DNA of 11,413 bases from Rhodospirillaceae bacterium (GTDB lineage: Bacteria; Pseudomonadota; Alphaproteobacteria; UBA9219): contig DNGD01000081.1 of assembly GCA_003486725.1 (NCBI GenBank), positions 1 through 11,413 on the forward strand, written 5' to 3'. Below are positions 8,101 through 11,413 of the stretch, piece after piece. A program made the translations under genes and the position numbers. Under the pieces are notes generated by a model, which had not been told where the DNA came from, did not search any database, and saw only the letters and a program-made list of their open reading frames with translations. How positions within the stretch are numbered: the first letter of the stretch is position 1; every line of letters begins with the position of its first letter.

Positions 8101-8248
8101 GGTCGTCTCCATCTAAAAATCTTTGTGGAACAAACAGTTACCAATAATCTTGCTCTTATTATGCGGGGGCTTTTGTCTTGTTTATTCCCCTTCGATTTCC
8201 CTACAATACCCAAAAATATCGTTTTCCGCAACTAAAAAGTTCTATTGC

Positions 8249-8268
8249 ATTACTTTCACGAAAGTGAT
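8249..8268. promoter_or_regulatory. Inverted repeat, candidate operator of the XRE regulator
   Basis: ACTTTC-AC-GAAAGT is a perfect 6-bp inverted repeat with a 2-bp centre, extended by further A/T pairs to ATTACTTTCACGAAAGTGAT with one mismatched pair. The size and symmetry suit a dimeric HTH repressor. It stands about 200 bp upstream of the XRE gene and about 140 bp upstream of the divergent small gene. Confidence 0.45.
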
Positions 8269-8357
8269 AGTGTCCTTTTTAGAAACTTACGATCCGCATA
8301 TTAATAAGGGCTTAATTATTACAGCATAATCTTGCAAAGAAACATATCCGTAATTCC

Positions 8358-8384
8358 CGCAATTGCGTGGATTTAATTGCGCAA
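8358..8384. promoter_or_regulatory. Two AATTGCG palindromic sites in tandem
   Basis: CGCAATTGCG (8358-8367, perfect palindrome) and TTGCGCAA (8377-8384, perfect palindrome) share the word AATTGCG, repeated with a 14-bp step. They lie 87-113 bp before the XRE start, a position suited to autoregulation. Confidence 0.4.
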
Positions 8385-8470
8385 AGTCATCGATACGGAT
8401 GAATGAAAGAGTCTTCTGGATAAAACGAGACGGAAGCGCACGAGATTATAAAACAAAGGTAGAGCGAAAA

Positions 8471-9157
8471 ATGATTGTTGGACGCCAGATTAGAGCCGCA
8501 AGAGCCCTCCTCGATATGAGCCAAGACGAGCTCGCCGAGGCGGCAGGCCTGACCCCCCAAGCCATCCGCAAAATCGAAGGCGGCGACGTCCAACCCCGCG
8601 AAGGAACGATTGCGGATATCACCCGCGCTTTCAACGACCGCGGATTGGAATTTACGGAAAATTCGGGGGTGAGATTAAAATCGGATGGAGTTGAAATTTT
8701 TGAAGGTCCCGATAGATTTGATGCGTTCTATGACTTTCTATACGAACACCTGAAGACTAAGGGCGGCGAAGTTTGCCTTAGTATTACCGACGAACGTCTA
8801 TTATCGAAATATCGCAAGAATCCTACCGTTCACTATAAGCGCATGCAGGATTTATCTGATAGAGGTGTCATTAAGAAATTTCGAATTCTGGCAACCAAGA
8901 GTAACTTTGCGTCAGACTTCCCTTACAATCTTTACAAATGGCAGCCAGACACAAGTCTCGCCCCAACGGCGTTCTATACATTTGGGGATTGTCTTGCATT
9001 AATATCATTTGTTCACACTCCCGCTCCCTATGTAGTTGTACTGCACTCTGCGCCACTGGCGGATTCATATAGACAAGCATTTAACATTGCATGGGACGCA
9101 GCAAAAGCCCCCCCACAGAAAGACAGTAAAAAAGGTAATACAGATGATAAATTTTAA
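8471..9157 (+). CDS. XRE-family regulator with a large C-terminal sensor-like domain
   Basis: The 228 residues open with a helix-turn-helix of the Cro/C1 type (about 4-58; IRAARALLDMSQDELAEAAG, then a recognition helix around TPQAIRKIEGG). This is the single-domain style common in Alphaproteobacteria. After a short linker, residues 72-210 form an alpha/beta domain. Its ending, a YGD-like TFGDCLALISF, a VVVLHS strand and a final helix with W, recalls the C-terminal effector domain of TrmB-like and PLD-like regulators; that is inference. The first half is GC-rich while the C-terminal half is AT-rich. The ATG at 8471 fits the HTH start (AAAGG 11 nt upstream). In-frame starts at 8363 (TTG) and 8399 (ATG) would add a tail with no family support. 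It overlaps the GNAT gene by 14 nt, so the two are probably translated together. Confidence 0.82.
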   Translation: MIVGRQIRAARALLDMSQDELAEAAGLTPQAIRKIEGGDVQPREGTIADITRAFNDRGLEFTENSGVRLKSDGVEIFEGPDRFDAFYDFLYEHLKTKGGEVCLSITDERLLSKYRKNPTVHYKRMQDLSDRGVIKKFRILATKSNFASDFPYNLYKWQPDTSLAPTAFYTFGDCLALISFVHTPAPYVVVLHSAPLADSYRQAFNIAWDAAKAPPQKDSKKGNTDDKF

Positions 9158-9764
9158 TTCATTTAATTTTAGCTGCATCCAACCAACTGTTAGACCCCTA
9201 ACAGCACGTGACAGTTTTGCTTACAGAACTCTTCGAAAAGAAATAATAGATATTGGTGAAGGAAAATATTTCAACACCTCCTACACAAGAGAAAATGGTC
9301 TCACAGAAAAGCAATGGATGGATTGGTGTACAGAAACGCGTGACCACTGCATTTTTGGTACGTTTCTGGGTGATGATTTAATCGGCGTTATGATGGTTAC
9401 TAGGTTTGGTTCTCCAGAAGACCTCACAGCGGAGTGGGAAGCCACATGGCTTAATCCAAACTATCGTGAATGTGGAATTGCCAAACTTTCATATCACAAG
9501 GTTCAGGCTTGGACGAAAAAACACGGATACAATTATGCAAAGGTCTTTATTCGGGAAGACAATTCACGTTCACGCCTCATAAGAGAGAAACAAGGATTTG
9601 TTTATATAAAGACTATCCCAAACGAAATGTGGGCGGACGGCAGCATAGCCGCAGAACATGTCTTTATCAAAGATTTGTCACGTGACAACAGCTTTGCGCA
9701 AATACCCTCGATTTCTCCATTCTTCTTGGAAGATATTCGCGAACCCCTTCGTTCCTTGGCTTAG
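9144..9764 (+). CDS. GNAT-family N-acetyltransferase
   Basis: The 206-residue protein carries the GNAT fold. The acetyl-CoA pyrophosphate loop RECGIA (108-113, the R/Q-x-x-G-x-G/A signature) follows the WLNPNYR strand, and the NSRSRLIREKQGF segment (140-152) is the usual motif B helix and turn. It would transfer an acetyl group from acetyl-CoA; the substrate cannot be read from the sequence. A C-terminal extension of about 30 residues follows the core. The ATG lies inside the end of the XRE gene (14-nt overlap) with AAAGG 8 nt upstream, suggesting coupled expression under the regulator. It is strikingly AT-rich with codon use unlike pyrC or the ATPases, consistent with transfer. Its stop codon abuts the palindromic element downstream, so the last residues may have been altered by that element. 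Confidence 0.85.
   Translation: MINFNSFNFSCIQPTVRPLTARDSFAYRTLRKEIIDIGEGKYFNTSYTRENGLTEKQWMDWCTETRDHCIFGTFLGDDLIGVMMVTRFGSPEDLTAEWEATWLNPNYRECGIAKLSYHKVQAWTKKHGYNYAKVFIREDNSRSRLIREKQGFVYIKTIPNEMWADGSIAAEHVFIKDLSRDNSFAQIPSISPFFLEDIREPLRSLA
9187..9204. repeat. Perfect hairpin near the start of the GNAT gene
   Basis: CTGTTAG-ACCC-CTAACAG has 7-bp perfect arms and a 4-nt loop, 43 nt into the coding sequence. In RNA it would form a tight stem close to the initiation region. Confidence 0.5.
9675..9688. repeat. 14-bp perfect palindrome inside the GNAT gene
   Basis: TTGTCACGTGACAA is perfectly self-complementary. Part of it (CACGTGACA) also occurs near 9205, just after the hairpin at 9187-9204. It may be a protein-binding site or chance. 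Confidence 0.4.
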
Positions 9765-9775
9765 AGCTGTCTCCT

Positions 9776-9896
9776 AAAACCCGCTGGCGTGAGGTGAATG
9801 CTAGGCGCGAGGAGCGCAGAAGCCGATGCATACGCGAAGTACGTGAGGCTTCGAGCACCGCAGCAACGACGCAGTCGCCCACGCCAGTAGGGTTTT
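9776..9896. repeat. Multi-armed palindromic element between convergent genes
   Basis: Outer arms AAAACCC-G-CTGGCGTG (9776-9791) and CACGCCAG-TA-GGGTTTT (9880-9896) pair over 15 positions with a small bulge. Inside are three further hairpins: GCGC-gagga-GCGC (9805-9817), GAAGCC...GGCTTC (9819-9824 with 9847-9852, with more pairing inside), and CGAC-gca-GTCG (9867-9877). The whole folds as a long stem closed by a three-armed head. T-runs follow the stem on both strands, so it could end transcription of both the GNAT gene and the TPR lipoprotein gene. It is GC-rich, unlike the GNAT gene beside it. It could be a dispersed repeat (MITE- or REP-like), an RNA, or a bidirectional terminator. Confidence 0.7.
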
Positions 9897-9899
9897 TAC

Positions 9900-10916
9900 C
9901 TACTCCAACCCCTTGCCTCTTGCTACACAGGGCAGTCCCGATGCGGCCAGCGTCTTGCACAGGCGGGTGACGTCCGAGGGGCGGGAGCAGCCCATCATCC
10001 GCACGGCAAAGCGCGGCGTGCCCCCCGGCGTGGCGACTTCGGGCAGGACAACGGGCTTCAGATCGCCACCGGATTTCTCAAACTGCGCGCGGAGCTTTTG
10101 TGCCTGCGCGACGGCCATGCCTTCCGTCGCATAGGTGCCGACTTCCGCATAGGGCGCTGTGCTCACGGCCAGCTCGGCGCGTTGACGGCGGAAATAGTCC
10201 ATATTCTCGCGCACCTTCTGGGGCGACAAATCCATCCGCGCCACGCGCTCGGCGTCCACATCCATCCCCGCCATGCCATAGGCCAGCGCCAGATTTTGCC
10301 TCATCGCTGCCGTGGCCGAAGGGTCGTTGACGTACGGCTCCAACACCTCGATCGCCCGATCATACCGGCGCGTCAGGATATACGAGTAAGCCAGATTGTT
10401 GAGCGTCGCCAGATTGCGCGGCTCCTTGGACAGAACCTTTTCATACTGCGCTTGGGCTTTTTTATGCTCACCCAAATAATCAAGAGCGACTCCTAACCCA
10501 CTGCGTGCCTTAAGATCACTGCTATCCGCATCAAGCGCTGCTTCATATTGGCGCTTCGCGGCGGCGGGTTCATCCATGCCCAAAAGCAATCTGGCGTAAT
10601 TCCGGCGCAATTCGCCGTCGTTCTTGTGAAAGGCGAGACCATCCTTATAGGTTTTGGCGGCAGCCTGCTTATCACCCCATTGTTCAAGAACGCCGGCCAG
10701 CCCTTTGATCGCAACCAGATTTTTTGGATCAGCCGCAAGGGCACGACGATAGAAATCCATGGCTGCGCCGACCTCGCCCTTCTCGCGCATCATGTTGCCC
10801 AGATTAGCCATGCCGGTGCCACGCGAGTCATAATCCACATTATCGGCGGGCGTACTGCACGCAACCAGCGGCAACAGGACCAACAGAACCAAAGAACGCA
10901 GCGCATGTGATGACAT
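9900..10916 (-). CDS. TPR lipoprotein, TadD-like
   Basis: The 338-residue protein starts with a lipoprotein signal: a Leu/Val-rich stretch (9-18) and a lipobox ending LVAC with C20 as lipidation site, followed by Ser, so it is expected in the outer membrane facing the periplasm. About six tetratricopeptide repeats fill residues 33-235, as in TadD of Flp pilus systems and in other TPR assembly lipoproteins. A linker follows, then a short C-terminal segment (about 300-338) that resembles part of a SPOR domain; this is weak. The ATG at 10916 is chosen because it places the signal peptide at the N-terminus; an upstream start at 11066 would bury it and overlap the divergent regulator gene. No other tad genes are nearby, so the name TadD is by fold only. 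It ends at the palindromic element. Confidence 0.85.
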   Translation of the reverse strand: MSSHALRSLVLLVLLPLVACSTPADNVDYDSRGTGMANLGNMMREKGEVGAAMDFYRRALAADPKNLVAIKGLAGVLEQWGDKQAAAKTYKDGLAFHKNDGELRRNYARLLLGMDEPAAAKRQYEAALDADSSDLKARSGLGVALDYLGEHKKAQAQYEKVLSKEPRNLATLNNLAYSYILTRRYDRAIEVLEPYVNDPSATAAMRQNLALAYGMAGMDVDAERVARMDLSPQKVRENMDYFRRQRAELAVSTAPYAEVGTYATEGMAVAQAQKLRAQFEKSGGDLKPVVLPEVATPGGTPRFAVRMMGCSRPSDVTRLCKTLAASGLPCVARGKGLE

Positions 10917-10964
10917 AGAAAAACCCCAAAGAATAAGGAGGTAAGGAAGACGACTCGGGCATTG

Positions 10965-10987
10965 TGCCACACCCACCGCCGGTGGCA
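10965..10987. promoter_or_regulatory. Nested inverted repeats in a divergent promoter region, candidate operator
   Basis: TGCCAC (10965-10970) and GTGGCA (10982-10987) are inverted repeats, and CCACCG-C-CGGTGG (10973-10985) is nested within. They sit in the 120-nt space between the TPR lipoprotein gene and the LdtR-like gene, where a MarR-type dimer would be expected to bind for autoregulation. Confidence 0.45.
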
Positions 10988-11036
10988 AGAGCCTTCGTTT
11001 ACCAATCCTTATCCACTTGCCCCTACACTCCCCTGC

Positions 11037-11413
11037 ATGACCGAGACTGAAAACAAAACCGCGCATTTACTGCAAGAGCTGCCGCGCCAGATCGAGCGCA
11101 TGCACAGACGCTTTCTGGACGTCGTGCGCCTCGAGCTTGGACGCGCGGGCGTGCGCGATATCAGCCCCGTGCAGGTCATGATGCTGTGTAATATCGGAAA
11201 CGAGGATATCTCTGTCCGCGACCTGATCGAGCGCGGCTATTACCTTGGCTCCAACGCGTCGTACAATTTGAAAAACCTGATCGAGGGCGGCTATGTGGAT
11301 CGCCAAGCCTCGGCGCGGGATCGTCGCTCGGCACATCTGAAAATCACCGCCAAGGGGCAAGAGGTTCTGGCCAAACTCTCGGCGCTGGAACTTCAATGGG
11401 CGCAGCCGATGCT
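11037..11413 (+). CDS. MarR-family winged-helix regulator, LdtR-like, cut by window edge
   Basis: The first 125 residues are in the window; the 3' end is outside. The sequence is a winged helix: helix 1 with IERMHRRFLDVV (19-30), a recognition region GYYLGSNASYNLKNL (67-81), and a basic wing with DRRS (95-98). The YYLGSNxSYNLKxL stretch matches what I recall of LdtR, the Liberibacter/Rhizobiales MarR-type regulator that activates an L,D-transpeptidase gene, so an envelope or osmotic-stress role is plausible. It is divergent from the TPR lipoprotein gene, with nested inverted repeats between them. No Shine-Dalgarno is visible before the ATG and no better in-frame start exists nearby, so the message may be leaderless or nearly so. 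Confidence 0.87.
   Translation, partial: MTETENKTAHLLQELPRQIERMHRRFLDVVRLELGRAGVRDISPVQVMMLCNIGNEDISVRDLIERGYYLGSNASYNLKNLIEGGYVDRQASARDRRSAHLKITAKGQEVLAKLSALELQWAQPM

Larger units (their letters stand above)
8113..8470. other. AT-rich intergenic region with multiple palindromes
   Basis: No credible gene here. It separates a minus-strand gene from the XRE/GNAT pair and must hold both promoters. I see a 20-bp imperfect inverted repeat (8249-8268), two AATTGCG palindromic sites (8358-8384), a CATAAT -10-like box at 8325-8330 without a good -35, and a 10-bp direct repeat ATAATCTTGC at 8144-8153 and 8326-8335. A small plus-strand frame (8123-8329) is rejected because it has no ribosome site. Confidence 0.6.

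Noticed and set aside
8123..8329. 68-residue plus-strand frame with a hydrophobic start
   Set aside because: It begins with a non-ATG codon, has no Shine-Dalgarno, and covers palindromic intergenic DNA.
8471..9764. Classical toxin-antitoxin module
   Set aside because: The regulator is too large and of the XRE-plus-sensor type, and the GNAT protein is longer than the known GNAT toxins; coupling alone is not enough.
9900..11066. Longer 388-residue version of the TPR lipoprotein starting at 11066
   Set aside because: It would place 50 residues before a well-formed lipoprotein signal and overlap the start of the divergent regulator.
1..11413. CRISPR arrays, tRNA genes, transposases
   Set aside because: No regularly spaced direct repeats, no cloverleaf with tRNA consensus bases and no transposase or integrase frame were seen; the element at 9776-9896 is multi-armed but lacks tRNA landmarks.

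Overview
The window looks like a bacterial chromosome, most likely from an alphaproteobacterium. Three things suggest this: a GC-rich housekeeping backbone, an LdtR-like MarR regulator at the right end (a subgroup known mainly from Alphaproteobacteria), and an XRE domain of the style common in that class. The assignment is inference. The histidyl-tRNA synthetase does not have the motif 2 I associate with the main Rhizobiales/Caulobacterales/Rhodobacterales form, so a lineage outside that group is more likely.

Layout. Positions 1-4028 (minus strand) hold hisS followed by a large, divergent bifunctional penicillin-binding protein that runs off the left edge. Positions 4029-4157 are a divergent promoter region. 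Positions 4158-7332 (plus strand) form a tight cluster: pyrC (dihydroorotase) and two tandem paralogous PilT/GspE/DotB-like secretion ATPases, with gaps of 13 and 15 nt. Positions 7353-8100 (minus) carry two small uncharacterised genes, the second convergent with nothing else but oriented against the ATPases. Positions 8101-8470 are an AT-rich spacer with several palindromes. Positions 8471-9764 (plus) hold a translationally coupled pair, an XRE regulator with a large C-terminal sensor-like domain and a GNAT acetyltransferase. Both are much richer in A+T than the backbone and look accessory. Positions 9765-9899 are almost filled by one elaborate inverted-repeat element lying exactly between two convergent stop codons. 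Positions 9900-10916 (minus) encode a TPR lipoprotein of the TadD type, and 11037-11413 (plus, cut by the edge) the LdtR-like regulator, transcribed divergently.

How the genes may work together. Envelope themes recur: a peptidoglycan synthase, a TPR lipoprotein and an LdtR-type regulator (in Liberibacter LdtR controls an L,D-transpeptidase). The two ATPases would drive a type IV pilus or type IV secretion-like machine, but no other part of such a machine is in the window, so their partners must be elsewhere. The least explained items are the ATPase pair with altered Walker A loops, the low-GC regulator/acetyltransferase pair, and the multi-armed palindromic element between the convergent genes. 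No tRNA, rRNA, CRISPR array, transposase or integrase was seen.
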